Positions 1 through 8,927 are shown, numbered from the stretch's first letter. The stretch: DNA of 64,000 bases from Occultella glacieicola (GCF_004353825.1 NZ_SMNA01000002.1:124001-188000); one strand, 5' to 3'. Notes: generated by a model from the sequence alone, not told the origin. Numbers and translations: made by a program.

Positions 1-1757
1 ACGTGGTCGACCGCGATCATCCGGGCCCGCCCGTCCGGGGTCGGGAACGCGTCCAGGAACAGCCGCGGCGTGCCCGGGTGGTCCGGCCCGGGGACCGGCC
101 AGAACAGGCCGGGGCCGCCGTCGACCTCGTCGGCGTCGAGGCGGGCGTGGCTCAGGCCGGCGTAGTCCGCGATCCCGCCGGCGGAGGCCGCGGCGAGTTC
201 GTCGAAGACGACGGCCGGGTCGGTCTCGAAGTGGACGTCGGAGCCGAGCCGGCGGGCCAGCTCGGCGAGGATCCACAGCTCCGAGCGGGCCTGCCCGGGG
301 GCGTCGACGGCGCGGCGCCGTCGGATCACACGGCCCTCGAGCGAGGTCATGGTGCCCTCCTCCTCCGCCCACTGGGTGACTGGCAGCACCACGTCCGCGA
401 GGAGCGCGGTCTCCGAGGGGACGAAATCGCACACCACGAGCAGGTCCAGGGCAGCCAGCCGGTCCGCGACCCGGTCGGTGTTCGGGGCGCTGACGAGCAC
501 GTTCGAGCCGTGCACGAACAGCGCCCGGGGGCCGCCCGGGGTGCCGAGCGAGGTCAACAACTGCACGGCGGGCTTGCCGGGCCCGGGGATCGTGGCCTCC
601 TCCACGCCCCAGACCCGTGCGACGTGGGCGCGGGCGGCCGGGTCGTCGATCTTGCGGTAGCCGGGCAGCTGGTCGGACTTCTGGCCATGTTCGCGCCCAC
701 CCTGCCCGTTGCCCTGCCCGGTGATGGCGCCGTAGCCGGAACCGAGGCGGCCGGGCAGCCCGAGCGCCAGGGCGAGGTTGATGGCGGCGGTGACGGTGGC
801 GGTGCCCTGTCTGGACTGCTCGACGCCGCGTCCGGTGAGGATGTAGGCACCGGGACCCCCGTGTGCCGGCGCGGCGGCGGCGAGCAACCGGGCCACCTCC
901 CGCAGTTGCGCCGCCGGCACCCCGCACACGCCCTCGGCTCGTTCGGGCCACCACGCCGCCACCGAGCGCTGCACGTCGGCGGCGCCGGTGGTGCGGTCGG
1001 CGAGGTAGGCCTGGTCGGCGAGCCCTTCGGTGAGCACCACGTGCGTGAGCGCGAGCAGGACCACCAGGTCCGTGCCGGGCACCGGCTGCAGGTGCACCCC
1101 ACCCTCGCCGGTGCCCGGCCCCGCCCCGGTGAGGGCCGCCGTCGTACTCCGACGCGGGTCCACCACCACGAGACCGCCGCGTTCACGCACCCCGGCCAGA
1201 TGCTGCACGGACGGCGGCATCGTCTCGGCGAGGTTGGACCCGAGCAGCATGACCGCGCCGGCCCCGGCGAGGTCGGCGAGCGGGAACGGCAGCCCGCGGT
1301 CCGCGCCGAGGCTGCGGTTCGCCCCGGCCGCGGCGCTGGCCATGCAGAACCGGCCGTTGTAGTCGATGTTCGGGGTGCGCAGGACGGTGCGGGCGAACTT
1401 GCCGAGCGCGTACGCCTTCTCGTTCGTGAGCCCGCCGCCGCCGAACACGGCGACGGCGTCGCGCCCGTGGGCGGACCAGATCGCCTCGATCCGGGTGGTG
1501 ATCACGGTGAGTGCCTCGTCCCAGGTGGCCGGGTGCAGGTCACCGTCCGGGCCGCGCAGCAGCGGGGTGGTGATCCGGTCCGGGGTGTTCAGCACGGTGG
1601 CGCTGGTCCAGCCCTTCTGGCACAGGCCCCCGAGGTTCGTCGGGAACTGCCGCGGCCCGATGGTCACCGGCGTCGTGGTGCCCGGCGCCGCGGGGGTCAG
1701 CGTCATCGCGCACTGCAACGCGCAGTACGGGCAGTGGGACATGGTGCCGGCAGTCAC
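1..1757 (-). CDS. Assimilatory nitrate reductase, catalytic subunit (3' end beyond window)
   Basis: Molybdopterin oxidoreductase that reduces nitrate to nitrite in the cytoplasm. The N terminus holds the [4Fe-4S] ligands Cys9, Cys12, Cys16 and Cys46 (motif CPYCALQC, then GLCQKGW), followed by the bis-MGD binding core (VAVFGGGGLTNEKAYALGKF, later ILTGRGVEQSRQGT and LPVTQWAEEEGTMTS). About 585 residues are visible; the C-terminal dinucleotide-binding domain lies off the left edge. I chose GTG at 1757, 8 bases after the transporter stop; ATG at 1742 is the alternative. The position directly behind a NarK-type transporter makes the assimilatory (NasA/NasC/NarB) role more likely than a formate dehydrogenase. 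Confidence 0.85.
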   Translation of the reverse strand, partial: MTAGTMSHCPYCALQCAMTLTPAAPGTTTPVTIGPRQFPTNLGGLCQKGWTSATVLNTPDRITTPLLRGPDGDLHPATWDEALTVITTRIEAIWSAHGRDAVAVFGGGGLTNEKAYALGKFARTVLRTPNIDYNGRFCMASAAAGANRSLGADRGLPFPLADLAGAGAVMLLGSNLAETMPPSVQHLAGVRERGGLVVVDPRRSTTAALTGAGPGTGEGGVHLQPVPGTDLVVLLALTHVVLTEGLADQAYLADRTTGAADVQRSVAAWWPERAEGVCGVPAAQLREVARLLAAAAPAHGGPGAYILTGRGVEQSRQGTATVTAAINLALALGLPGRLGSGYGAITGQGNGQGGREHGQKSDQLPGYRKIDDPAARAHVARVWGVEEATIPGPGKPAVQLLTSLGTPGGPRALFVHGSNVLVSAPNTDRVADRLAALDLLVVCDFVPSETALLADVVLPVTQWAEEEGTMTSLEGRVIRRRRAVDAPGQARSELWILAELARRLGSDVHFETDPAVVFDELAAASAGGIADYAGLSHARLDADEVDGGPGLFWPVPGPDHPGTPRLFLDAFPTPDGRARMIAVDH

Positions 1758-1764
1758 GCGCCGC

Positions 1765-3147
1765 TCAGATCCCGGCCGTGGCCATCGCGGACCCGCGCCG
1801 CGCGTATACGGCCCAGGTGACCACGGCCATCGCCGCGTACACGGCGATGAAGATCGCGAGCGCCGGCGCCAGCGAGCCCGCGAGTTCATTCGACGCCGCG
1901 AACCCGCGTGGGATGAGAAACCCGCCGAACGCCCCGATCGCGCCCGCGATACCGATGCACCCGGCGGCGGCCTTCACCGCGGCCGGCCCACCGCCGTCGG
2001 CCCGGAAGACCGCCGGGATCATCCGGTACGTCGACCCGTTGCCGACCCCGGTCGCGACGAACAGCACGAGGAACGAGGCGAAGAAGAGGCCGAAGCTGCC
2101 CCGGTCCAGGGCCGCGATCGCCCCGGCCGCGCCGAGCCCCATCACCACGAACGACGCGATCGTGACCCGTGCGCCGCCGACCCGGTCGGCGATGATGCCG
2201 CCGAGCGGCCTCGACACGGAGCCGACGAGCGCGCCGAGGAACGCGATGGAAAGCGTCACGGTCGGGAACTGCCCGCGCAGCAGCGTCGGGAACACCCCGG
2301 AGTAGCCGATGAAGGACCCGAACGTACCGATGTACAGGAACGAGATGATCCAGGTGTGCCGGTTGCGGGTCGCGGCCGCGAACGAGCGCAGGTCCGCCGT
2401 CGCCGTCGAGAGGTTGTCCATGGACCGCCAGGCGAGGAACGCGGCCAGCAGGATGAACGGGATCAGCATCAGTCCGGCCCGCTCCAGGGCGATGCCCGCG
2501 CCGGTGACGATCACGAGCGGCACCGCGAACTGCACCGCGGCCGTGCCGAGGTTCCCGCCGGCGGCGTTCAGCCCGAGGGCCCGGCCCTTCTCCCGCTCGG
2601 GGAAGAAGAACGAGATGTTCGCCATCGAGGAGGCGAAGTTGCCGCCGCCGACGCCCGCGAGGGCCGCGATCGCGAGCAGCGCCCCGAACGGGATCTGCGG
2701 GTGCTGAACCGCGACGGCCAGGGCGATCGTGGGCAGCAGAAGCAGCAGCGCGCTCACCACGGTCCAGTTCCGGCCGCCGAAGACCGGCACCGCGAACGTG
2801 TAGGGGATCCGCAGGGTCGCCCCCACCAGCGAGGGCACCGCGATCAGCCAGAACTGCTGGTCCACGGTGAGCGCGAACCCGGCCGCACCCAGCTGCGGCA
2901 CCACGATCGACCAGAGCGCCCACACCGAGAAGCCGAGGAACTCCGCGAAGATCGAGATCCGCAGGTTCCGGCCGGCGACCTTCGCGCCACCGCCGCGCCA
3001 GAACGTCGGGTCCTCGGGGTCCCAGTGGTCGATCCAGCGCCCGCTGCGGCGGGTGATCCCCCCGACGGTGGCACTCGCCGCCGCGGTCGCGGCACCGTGG
3101 TCGGTGGTCGGTTCGGTGATGCTCGTCGGTGTCACTGGCGCAGACAT
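1765..3147 (-). CDS. narK: NarK-family nitrate/nitrite MFS transporter
   Basis: Twelve-helix major facilitator protein of 460 residues that imports nitrate (or exchanges it for nitrite). It carries the nitrate signature of the NNP family (GGGNFASSMANISFFFPERE, then KGRALGLNAAGGNLG). The N terminus has a roughly 50-residue Ser/Thr/Ala-rich cytoplasmic tail. ATG at 3147 has a good ribosome site (GAGGAG, 5 bases upstream). The nitrate reductase gene starts 8 bases after its stop, so the two form one operon. A GlnR-like inverted repeat lies 74 bases upstream of the start, which fits nitrogen control of nitrate uptake in actinobacteria. Confidence 0.9.
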   Translation of the reverse strand: MSAPVTPTSITEPTTDHGAATAAASATVGGITRRSGRWIDHWDPEDPTFWRGGGAKVAGRNLRISIFAEFLGFSVWALWSIVVPQLGAAGFALTVDQQFWLIAVPSLVGATLRIPYTFAVPVFGGRNWTVVSALLLLLPTIALAVAVQHPQIPFGALLAIAALAGVGGGNFASSMANISFFFPEREKGRALGLNAAGGNLGTAAVQFAVPLVIVTGAGIALERAGLMLIPFILLAAFLAWRSMDNLSTATADLRSFAAATRNRHTWIISFLYIGTFGSFIGYSGVFPTLLRGQFPTVTLSIAFLGALVGSVSRPLGGIIADRVGGARVTIASFVVMGLGAAGAIAALDRGSFGLFFASFLVLFVATGVGNGSTYRMIPAVFRADGGGPAAVKAAAGCIGIAGAIGAFGGFLIPRGFAASNELAGSLAPALAIFIAVYAAMAVVTWAVYARRGSAMATAGI

Positions 3148-3220
3148 GGCGGCTCCTCACGCGCTCGGTGTCAGTACCGAGGACGGTAGGAATCGCGTGT
3201 TTCACCCGCCTGCGCGAGTG

Positions 3221-3236
3221 GTTACCCGGCCGTAAT
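3221..3236. promoter_or_regulatory. GlnR-like box upstream of narK
   Basis: The site reads GTTAC-CCGGCC-GTAAT, two imperfect inverted 5-base arms with a 6-base spacer, matching the AC-N9-AC layout of actinobacterial GlnR sites. GlnR is known to activate nitrate assimilation genes in Streptomyces and Mycobacterium. Only one a/b pair is clear. Confidence 0.4.
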
Positions 3237-3281
3237 CAATTCCGCACAGACAGGACGGGGTGGCTGTGAAGGGAGGACCTC

Positions 3282-3587
3282 TCAGCCCTCGGCCGCGATG
3301 TCCTCGTGGTGCCGGATCACCTCGGCGACGATGAAGTTCAGGAACTTCTCCGCGAACACCGGGTCCAGGCCGGCCTCCTCGGCGAGCGCCCGCAGCCGCT
3401 GGATCTGGCGCTCCTCACGCGCGGGGTCCGACGGCGGCAGTCCGGTGCGCGCCTTGAGCCGGCCGACCGTCTGGGTGCACTTGAACCGTTCCGCGAGCAG
3501 GTGCACGAGGGCGGCGTCGATGTTGTCGATGCTCCCCCGGATCCGGATCAGTTCGTCCGGGAGGTCGGTCTCGGTTCCCTCGCTCAT
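3282..3587 (-). CDS. Chorismate mutase (AroQ class)
   Basis: Small all-helical mutase of 101 residues that converts chorismate to prephenate for Phe/Tyr synthesis. Family features are visible: the first-helix motif IRGSIDNIDAALVHLLAERF, then GRLKARTGLPPSDPAREERQ and a C-terminal helix with FLNFIVAEVIRHHEDIA. The length equals that of free-standing actinobacterial AroQ mutases. ATG at 3587 (MSEGTET) is preferred. ATG at 3596 is also in frame, but the extra residues are not family-like. It stands alone, with 117 bases of non-coding DNA to the eRF1-like gene upstream. Confidence 0.85.
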   Translation of the reverse strand: MSEGTETDLPDELIRIRGSIDNIDAALVHLLAERFKCTQTVGRLKARTGLPPSDPAREERQIQRLRALAEEAGLDPVFAEKFLNFIVAEVIRHHEDIAAEG

Positions 3588-3704
3588 GGCAGGCATCCTA
3601 GGCACCGGAGGGCCTCCGATGCGCACCGGTCCCACGGCTCGGGCGCAACCCGGCACCGCGGACCACCCGGCACCGCGGGCCGGCCCGGCCCGCGCCGTCA
3701 GGAC

Positions 3705-4883
3705 CTACACCCGGCCGCGGTCCGTGCTGCGCGTGTAGGCGGTCTCACCGGGCGTGGCGGCGTCGTTCCACCGCAGCACCGCGCCAACGCCGTCGATCAG
3801 GGTCACCGACGCCGCGTCCGCCACCGTGATGCCGGCGCCCTGCTCCAGCGCGGCTCGGCCGATCGCGAGGTCGGCGCGCAGTTCGCGCGGCTCGCTCACG
3901 CCCAGGTCGGTCAGGTCGGAGCGGGTCAGGGCCAGTTCGAGGGCGCCCGGGCCCACCCAGAGCAGCCGCTCCGCGATCGCCGACGGCGGCCCGGCCACCT
4001 CCTCGGTGACCACGAGTTCCGCCACCTGTCCCTTGCGCAACACGTCCACGACGTCCTCGACGCCGGACACGGCGGCGCCGTCGCGGCCCTGCTCCTGGCG
4101 CAGAAGGTCCAGGGCAACCTCCCGGCGCCGGAGCCGGAACGCCTCGAGCGCGTTGGTGATCGCGGTGTCGAACGCGCGGGTGTTCACCCCCTCGGTGCGG
4201 GCGCCACCCTCGATCTCCATGAGGATCTCCGCGACCTGCTGGCCCACCTCGGCCCGCACCAGGGACACCGCGCGCAGGTCTCCGGTCAGCAGCACGAGTT
4301 CGGGCCTTCGTGCGGCGACCACGCGGTCCAGTTCGGCGGCCACGACCTCGGCGTTGCGCTCCCAGGAGTCCTCGGCGCGGTTCTCGATGCGCTTGTGCGC
4401 CAGCGGACCGAGCTGGGGCTTGGCGAGCTCGTCATGATCACCCTCGACGCTGTGCTGCTCCCGGGTGGCCTGCAGGTCGGTCGTGTCGTGCAGGCTCAGG
4501 TCGGCTCCCGCACGGTCGACCGTGACCAGGAGGTACCGCACCCCGCAGTCCGCCACGCGCGCGAGCGCGAAGACGTGTGGGGCGTCCCCGACAACCGCAC
4601 GGTCCACACCCGGCGGCGAGGCCAAGGACCGGTCCAGGTACACCCGATCGCCGGCCGCGACCACCACCCGGCCGTGCGGTCCGCTCAGCCAGGTTGGCCG
4701 GGACACGCAGTCCTCGATGGCCTCCAGCAGCGCGCCGTCGGCGCCCTGCTTGTGCAACTGACGGCGCAGATCGGCCCATCGGCCGAGCACAGTCTGGTCG
4801 CCGCTCTCACTGGCTCGCGTGGCGTCCAGGATCACGGTCACCACCGGCTCCCCCGCCGGCAGTTCGGGGACGTTCAGGCGCAT
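3705..4883 (-). CDS. Rv2629-like bacterial eRF1-family (baeRF) protein
   Basis: Protein of 392 residues resembling mycobacterial Rv2629 and the bacterial archaeo-eukaryotic release factor (baeRF) family. Sequence features are an N-terminal beta-rich segment (VVTVILDATRASESGDQ), a middle stretch RPELVLLTGDLRAVSLVRAE and a C-terminal L7Ae-like part (VLRKGQVAELVVTEEVAG, LLWVGPGALELAL, GAGITVADA, GVGAVLRW). Such proteins are thought to act on ribosome-associated or stress-related targets; the exact reaction is not known. The start ATG at 4883 is fixed by a strong site (GGAGGAG, 3-4 bases upstream). It diverges from the cbs leader region. Confidence 0.75.
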   Translation of the reverse strand: MRLNVPELPAGEPVVTVILDATRASESGDQTVLGRWADLRRQLHKQGADGALLEAIEDCVSRPTWLSGPHGRVVVAAGDRVYLDRSLASPPGVDRAVVGDAPHVFALARVADCGVRYLLVTVDRAGADLSLHDTTDLQATREQHSVEGDHDELAKPQLGPLAHKRIENRAEDSWERNAEVVAAELDRVVAARRPELVLLTGDLRAVSLVRAEVGQQVAEILMEIEGGARTEGVNTRAFDTAITNALEAFRLRRREVALDLLRQEQGRDGAAVSGVEDVVDVLRKGQVAELVVTEEVAGPPSAIAERLLWVGPGALELALTRSDLTDLGVSEPRELRADLAIGRAALEQGAGITVADAASVTLIDGVGAVLRWNDAATPGETAYTRSTDRGRV

Positions 4884-5020
4884 GTGCTCCTCCGCAACAT
4901 TGCTCGGATCCCGTTGGGTGCAACTGTCCCCCAACCTTGCATCACCCGCAGGGTCCGCGCCACTGCTTACGGGCTTCGGCCCGGGCCGACGACGCGCCGG
5001 GCGTCGGCTAGAGTCGAGCC

Positions 5021-5053
5021 ATGGTCCTGTGCATCCGCCTGTGTTGTTGTTGA
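5021..5053 (+). CDS. Cysteine-rich leader peptide MVLCIRLCCC upstream of cbs
   Basis: A 10-codon ORF that ends in Cys-Cys-Cys-stop, with one more Cys at position 4. A -10 box (TAGAGT, 5009-5014) lies 6 bases before its ATG, so the mRNA is probably leaderless and starts with this ORF. It sits 169 bases before cbs with a stem-loop in between. Short ORFs with poly-cysteine tracts at leaderless 5' ends are known in mycobacteria as cysteine-responsive attenuators of sulfur genes. Here the layout matches; the function is inferred. Confidence 0.7.
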   Translation: MVLCIRLCCC

Positions 5054-5124
5054 GCCGAGCTCCGACCCACACCGCGCGGCGCGTTCGCCTCAACCGGCAC
5101 GCCGTCGCACCCCGCCTGACCGCA

Positions 5125-5142
5125 CGGCCCGACGACGGGCCG
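5125..5142 (+). promoter_or_regulatory. Stem-loop in cbs leader
   Basis: Perfect 7-bp stem with a 4-base loop (CGGCCCG-ACGA-CGGGCCG) between the cysteine-rich leader ORF and cbs. Further GGCC-rich segments downstream (5137-5145 and 5181-5190) could form a competing structure. No U-tract follows, so any termination would be factor-dependent, or the effect would be on translation. Confidence 0.4.
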
Positions 5143-5222
5143 GCCGCAGCCGATCACACCCTCCCGAACACGGGCCGGTCCCGGCCAACACCCCGCATCC
5201 AGACCCACGCAAGGACACCGAG

Positions 5223-6587
5223 ATGAAGTACGCAGAGTCCATCGTCGATCTCGTCGGCAACACCCCGCTCGTCAAGCTCAAGCACGTCACTGCTGGGCTC
5301 GAGGCCACGGTGCTGGTCAAGGTCGAGTACTTCAACCCGGGCGGGTCCAGCAAAGACCGGATCGCGACGAGGATCATCGAGGCGGCCGAGGCCGAGGGCA
5401 AACTGGGCCCGGGTGGCACGATCGTGGAGCCGACCTCGGGCAACACCGGCGTCGGGCTGGCACTGGTGGCCCAGCAGCGCGGCTACCGGTGCGTGTTCGT
5501 GGTGCCGGACAAGGTCGGTGAGGACAAGCGGGCCGTGCTGCGCGCGTACGGCGCCGAGGTCGTGGTCACCCCGACGTCGGTGGCCCCGGACAGCCCGGAG
5601 TCCTACTACTCCGTCTCCGACCGGCTCACCGCTGAGATCCCGGGCGCGTTCAAGCCGAACCAGTACGAGAACCAGAACGGGCCACGCTCCCACTACGAGA
5701 GCACCGGACCCGAGATCTGGCGGGACACCGACGCGAAGATCACGCACTTCGTGGCGGGCGTCGGCACCGGCGGCACGATCAGTGGGACCGGCCGCTACCT
5801 CAAGGAGGTCTCCGACGGCGCCGTCACCATCGTCGGCGCCGACCCGGAGGGCTCGGTCTACTCCGGCGGCACCGGCCGCCCCTATCTCGTCGAGGGCGTC
5901 GGTGAGGACTTCTGGCCGGGGGCCTACGACCCATCGGTGGTCGATGAGATCATCGCCGTCTCCGACGCCGACTCGTTCGCCATGACGCGGCGGCTCGCGC
6001 AGGAGGAGGGCATCCTCGTCGGCGGGTCCAGCGGCATGGCCGTGGTGGCCGCGCTGCGCGCCGCGAAGAACCTCGGGCCCGACGCCGTGGTGGTGGTCCT
6101 GCTCCCGGACGGCGGCCGCGGCTACCTCGGCAAGATCTTCAACGACGGCTGGATGCGTTCCTACGGGTTCGCCCCGGATTCCGAGGAGCGCACCGTCGCC
6201 GATGTGATCAGCGCCAAGACGGGGCATCTGCCGGACCTGGTGCACGTGCACCCGGCGGACACCGTGCGGGAGGTGATCGACATCCTGAACGAGTACGGCG
6301 TCTCCCAGGTGCCGATCCTGTCCGCGGAGCCGCCGGTGGTGATGGGTGAGGTGGCGGGCTCGATCAGCGAGCGCACCCTCGTCGATCTCGTGTTCTCCCG
6401 TGAGGTCGAGCTGACCGACCCGGTCTCGAAGGTGATCGGCCCGCCGCTGCCCCTGATCGGCGCGACCGAGTCGATCCGCGCCGCGCGGACCGCGCTGGCC
6501 GACGCGGACGCCCTGCTCGTCACCGAGGCGGGCAAGCCCGTCGGCGTCCTGACCCGCCACGACCTGCTCGCGTACGCGGGCGTCTGA
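5223..6587 (+). CDS. cbs: Cystathionine beta-synthase
   Basis: PLP enzyme of 454 residues that joins homocysteine and serine to give cystathionine, the first step of reverse transsulfuration. The fold type II core spans about residues 1-320 with the PLP lysine K44 (NPGGSSKDR), the phosphate loop SGNTGVG and the GTGGTISG loop. The C terminus (about 330-454) holds a pair of CBS domains (GHLPDLVHVHPADTVREVID; GVLTRHDLLAYAGV), absent from cysteine synthases, which supports Cbs rather than CysK. It starts with ATG after AAGGACACCGAG. metB follows after 15 bases as in mycobacteria. A cysteine-rich leader ORF precedes it. Confidence 0.92.
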   Translation: MKYAESIVDLVGNTPLVKLKHVTAGLEATVLVKVEYFNPGGSSKDRIATRIIEAAEAEGKLGPGGTIVEPTSGNTGVGLALVAQQRGYRCVFVVPDKVGEDKRAVLRAYGAEVVVTPTSVAPDSPESYYSVSDRLTAEIPGAFKPNQYENQNGPRSHYESTGPEIWRDTDAKITHFVAGVGTGGTISGTGRYLKEVSDGAVTIVGADPEGSVYSGGTGRPYLVEGVGEDFWPGAYDPSVVDEIIAVSDADSFAMTRRLAQEEGILVGGSSGMAVVAALRAAKNLGPDAVVVVLLPDGGRGYLGKIFNDGWMRSYGFAPDSEERTVADVISAKTGHLPDLVHVHPADTVREVIDILNEYGVSQVPILSAEPPVVMGEVAGSISERTLVDLVFSREVELTDPVSKVIGPPLPLIGATESIRAARTALADADALLVTEAGKPVGVLTRHDLLAYAGV

Positions 6588-6602
6588 GGAGAGGAACCCA
6601 CC

Positions 6603-7793
6603 ATGCACGATGACCACGGGAACGACGCCCACAGTGCCCACAGTGCCCACAGTGCCTTTGATACTCGGGCCATCCACGCCGGTCAGGCGTTCGACCCGAC
6701 CACCGGCGCCGTCATCCCCCCGATCTACCAGACGTCCACGTTCGTCCAGGACGGCATCGGGGGCCTGCGCGGCGGCTACGAGTACAACCGCAGCGCGAAC
6801 CCGACCCGCGACGCGCTGCAGACCCAGCTCGCCTCACTCGAGGGGGCCGCGCACGGGTACTCGTTCGCCTCCGGCCTCGCCGCCGAGGACGCCCTGTTGC
6901 GGGCGGCGATGCGCCCCGGCGACCACATCGTGCTCGGCAACGATGTGTACGGGGGCACCCACCGGCTGATCTCGAAGATCCTCGGCGCGTGGGGCATCGA
7001 GATCACCACCGTGGAGATGGGCGACCTCGACGCGGTGCGCGCCGCGATCCGGCCCAGCACGAAGGTCCTCTGGGTGGAGACCCCCTCCAACCCACTCATG
7101 AAGATCACCGACATCGCGGCCCTGGCGGCGCTCGGTCACGACTCCGGCCTGCTCGTGGTCGTCGACAACACGTTCGCCACACCCGCCCTGCAGACGCCGC
7201 TCACCCTCGGCGCCGACGTGGTGGTGCACTCCACGACGAAGTACCTGGGCGGTCACTCCGACGTGCTCGGCGGCGCCGTGCTGCTCAGCGACGACGAACT
7301 CGCCGAGAAGCTCGGCTTCATCCAGTTCGCGGCCGGCGCGGTCTCGGCTCCGCTGGACGCCTGGCTCACCACCCGCGGCATCAAGACCCTCTCGGTGCGG
7401 ATGCAGCGGCACAGCGAGAACGCCCAGGCGATCGCCGAGCACCTCGCCGCTCATCCGGCCGTCGAGCGGGTCTACTACCCCGGTCTGCCCGGCCACCCGG
7501 GGCACGAGATCGCCGCCGCCCAGATGTCCCGGTTCGGTGGCATGGTCTCGCTCGGCCTCACGGCCGGCCCGACGGCGGCCCGCACCCTCGCGGAGAGCAC
7601 GCACCTCTTCCAGCTGGCCGAGTCGCTCGGTGGGGTCGAGTCGCTCATCGGGTATCCGCCGGAGATGACGCACGCGTCGGTGCGCGGCACCGAACTCGCG
7701 GTCCCGGAGAACGTGGTGCGGCTGTCCGTCGGGATCGAGGACGTCGGCGACCTGATCGCGGACCTGGACGAGGCGCTGGGCCGGCTCGGCTGA
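6603..7793 (+). CDS. metB: Cystathionine gamma-synthase/lyase family enzyme
   Basis: Cys/Met-metabolism PLP enzyme of 396 residues. K213 in [12 protein letters not shown] binds PLP, and the family motifs [21 protein letters not shown] and VVDNTFATP are present. It could make cystathionine from activated homoserine or cleave cystathionine to cysteine. Being paired with cbs suggests that the gamma-lyase direction matters, and sequence alone does not separate the two. The ribosome site GAGGAGAG lies just after the cbs stop. The N terminus carries a threefold 9-base repeat coding for AHS units that is outside the conserved fold. Confidence 0.88.
   Translation: MHDDHGNDAHSAHSAHSAFDTRAIHAGQAFDPTTGAVIPPIYQTSTFVQDGIGGLRGGYEYNRSANPTRDALQTQLASLEGAAHGYSFASGLAAEDALLRAAMRPGDHIVLGNDVYGGTHRLISKILGAWGIEITTVEMGDLDAVRAAIRPSTKVLWVETPSNPLMKITDIAALAALGHDSGLLVVVDNTFATPALQTPLTLGADVVVHSTTKYLGGHSDVLGGAVLLSDDELAEKLGFIQFAAGAVSAPLDAWLTTRGIKTLSVRMQRHSENAQAIAEHLAAHPAVERVYYPGLPGHPGHEIAAAQMSRFGGMVSLGLTAGPTAARTLAESTHLFQLAESLGGVESLIGYPPEMTHASVRGTELAVPENVVRLSVGIEDVGDLIADLDEALGRLG
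6627..6653 (+). repeat. Three tandem 9-bp units at the 5' end of metB
   Basis: The unit gcccacagt occurs three times in a row, giving Ala-His-Ser repeats at residues 9-17 of MetB. Being a multiple of three, copy changes would keep the frame. Confidence 0.9.
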
Positions 7794-7800
7794 TTCGAAG

Positions 7801-7830
7801 CGTGGGTCGTGCACCCGCCTACCCACGTTT
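7801..7830 (+). terminator. Stem-loop terminator after metB
   Basis: CGTGGGT (7801-7807) pairs with ACCCACG (7821-7827) and is followed by TTT. It lies 7 bases after the metB stop, so it likely ends the cbs-metB transcript. Confidence 0.5.
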
Positions 7831-7922
7831 CCCGTCAGGAGAACACGGACGGTGCGTTCCCACGTGGTGAGACGAATCTGAGGCTCTCGGTGGACGCGTA
7901 AACGGATTCCTAGACTCGCCAC

Positions 7923-8807
7923 ATGCAGGCCTCCCTCGACATCACCCCGCTGCGCAGCCTCGTCGCGGTCGCCGACCACGGCGGCTTCGCGCGGGCCGCC
8001 GAGGCGCTGCACCTGACCCAGCCCGCCGTGAGCCAGCACATCCGCAAGCTCGAGAAGGCGGTGGGCCGTGACCTGGTCACCAAGCGCGGCCGGGTCAGCG
8101 TGTTCACCGAGGCCGGCACCCACCTGCTCGACGAGGCGCGCCTGATCCTGAGCGCCCACGACGGCGCGCTCGGCCGGCTGCAGGCCCTGCCCACCACGAT
8201 CGTGGTCGGCTCCACCGAGCACGGCGCCGAGGACCTGCTCCCGGTGGTGGCCGACGCGCTGCGCGCCGCGAACCCGGGTGCGACGGTGCGGTTCCGCGTG
8301 GACCGGGGCGCTCGGTTGGCGGAGGAGGTCGAGCGCGGCACCGTCGATGTGGCGCTCCTGCTCGGCGCGGACGACGATGCCCCCGGGGACCTGCCCGCCG
8401 CTCCGCTCCCGGTCAGCTGGTTCGCCACTCCCGGGTGGCGTGCTCCCGAGAACGGCGCGATCCCCGTGGTCGCCTTCGACGCCCCGTGCCGGATCCGCGA
8501 CCGGGCCCTGCGTGGCCTCGCCGAGGACGGTCGCCCGGGCGAGGTCACCGTCGACTGCACCTCCCTGGCCGGGGTGCTGGTCGCCGTCCGGTCCGGCCTC
8601 GGTGTCACCGCGCTGCCGCTGCAGGATGCCGCCCCCGGCCTGGTGGTCCGCCCGGACCTGCCCGACCTCGAGCCGATCCCGCTGCGGGTCCGGGCGCGGG
8701 TCGGCGCCAGCGAGTTCGGCCACGTCGCCGCCCGGGCCGTGCGCACGCATCTCGGTGCCGACGCCCCCGCGATCCGCCATACCCGGGCGTTCGCGGCCGC
8801 GCGCTGA
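7923..8807 (+). CDS. LysR-family transcriptional regulator
   Basis: Regulator of 294 residues. The N-terminal winged helix-turn-helix (residues about 8-65; FARAAEALHLTQPAVSQHIRKLE) is followed by a type 2 periplasmic-binding-like effector domain (IVVGSTEHGAEDLLPVVADAL onward). A -10 box TAGACT (7911-7916) ends 6 bases before ATG, so a leaderless transcript is likely. It converges on the organosulfur operon, which makes a CysB/Cbl-like role possible, but nothing in the sequence proves its target or ligand. Confidence 0.85.
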   Translation: MQASLDITPLRSLVAVADHGGFARAAEALHLTQPAVSQHIRKLEKAVGRDLVTKRGRVSVFTEAGTHLLDEARLILSAHDGALGRLQALPTTIVVGSTEHGAEDLLPVVADALRAANPGATVRFRVDRGARLAEEVERGTVDVALLLGADDDAPGDLPAAPLPVSWFATPGWRAPENGAIPVVAFDAPCRIRDRALRGLAEDGRPGEVTVDCTSLAGVLVAVRSGLGVTALPLQDAAPGLVVRPDLPDLEPIPLRVRARVGASEFGHVAARAVRTHLGADAPAIRHTRAFAAAR

Positions 8808-8877
8808 GCAGACCCGCCGGGCGGGTGCGGTGGCCCCGCCACTCAGGCAGGAGCGTCCACGCTCAGACCGAACCCCT

Positions 8878-8915
8878 CGCCCGAGGCAGTTGGTCGTAGC
8901 GTCCTGCCTCGGGCG
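8878..8915. terminator. Inverted repeat between lysR and the monooxygenase operon
   Basis: Perfect 12-base arms (CGCCCGAGGCAG and CTGCCTCGGGCG) with a 14-base loop, between two convergent genes. A smaller stem (ACCCGCC-G-GGCGGGT) lies just before it near 8824. It probably ends transcription from both sides. Confidence 0.55.
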
Positions 8916-8927
8916 GGAGGTCGGGCG

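Noticed and set aside
3-1820. 605-codon open frame on the plus strand
   Set aside because: It lies opposite the nitrate reductase gene, has no family pattern and is Arg/Gly/Pro-rich as expected for an antisense frame at high GC.
4884-5222. SAM or other riboswitch upstream of cbs
   Set aside because: No conserved riboswitch core could be recognised; the leader ORF and stem-loop explain the region better.
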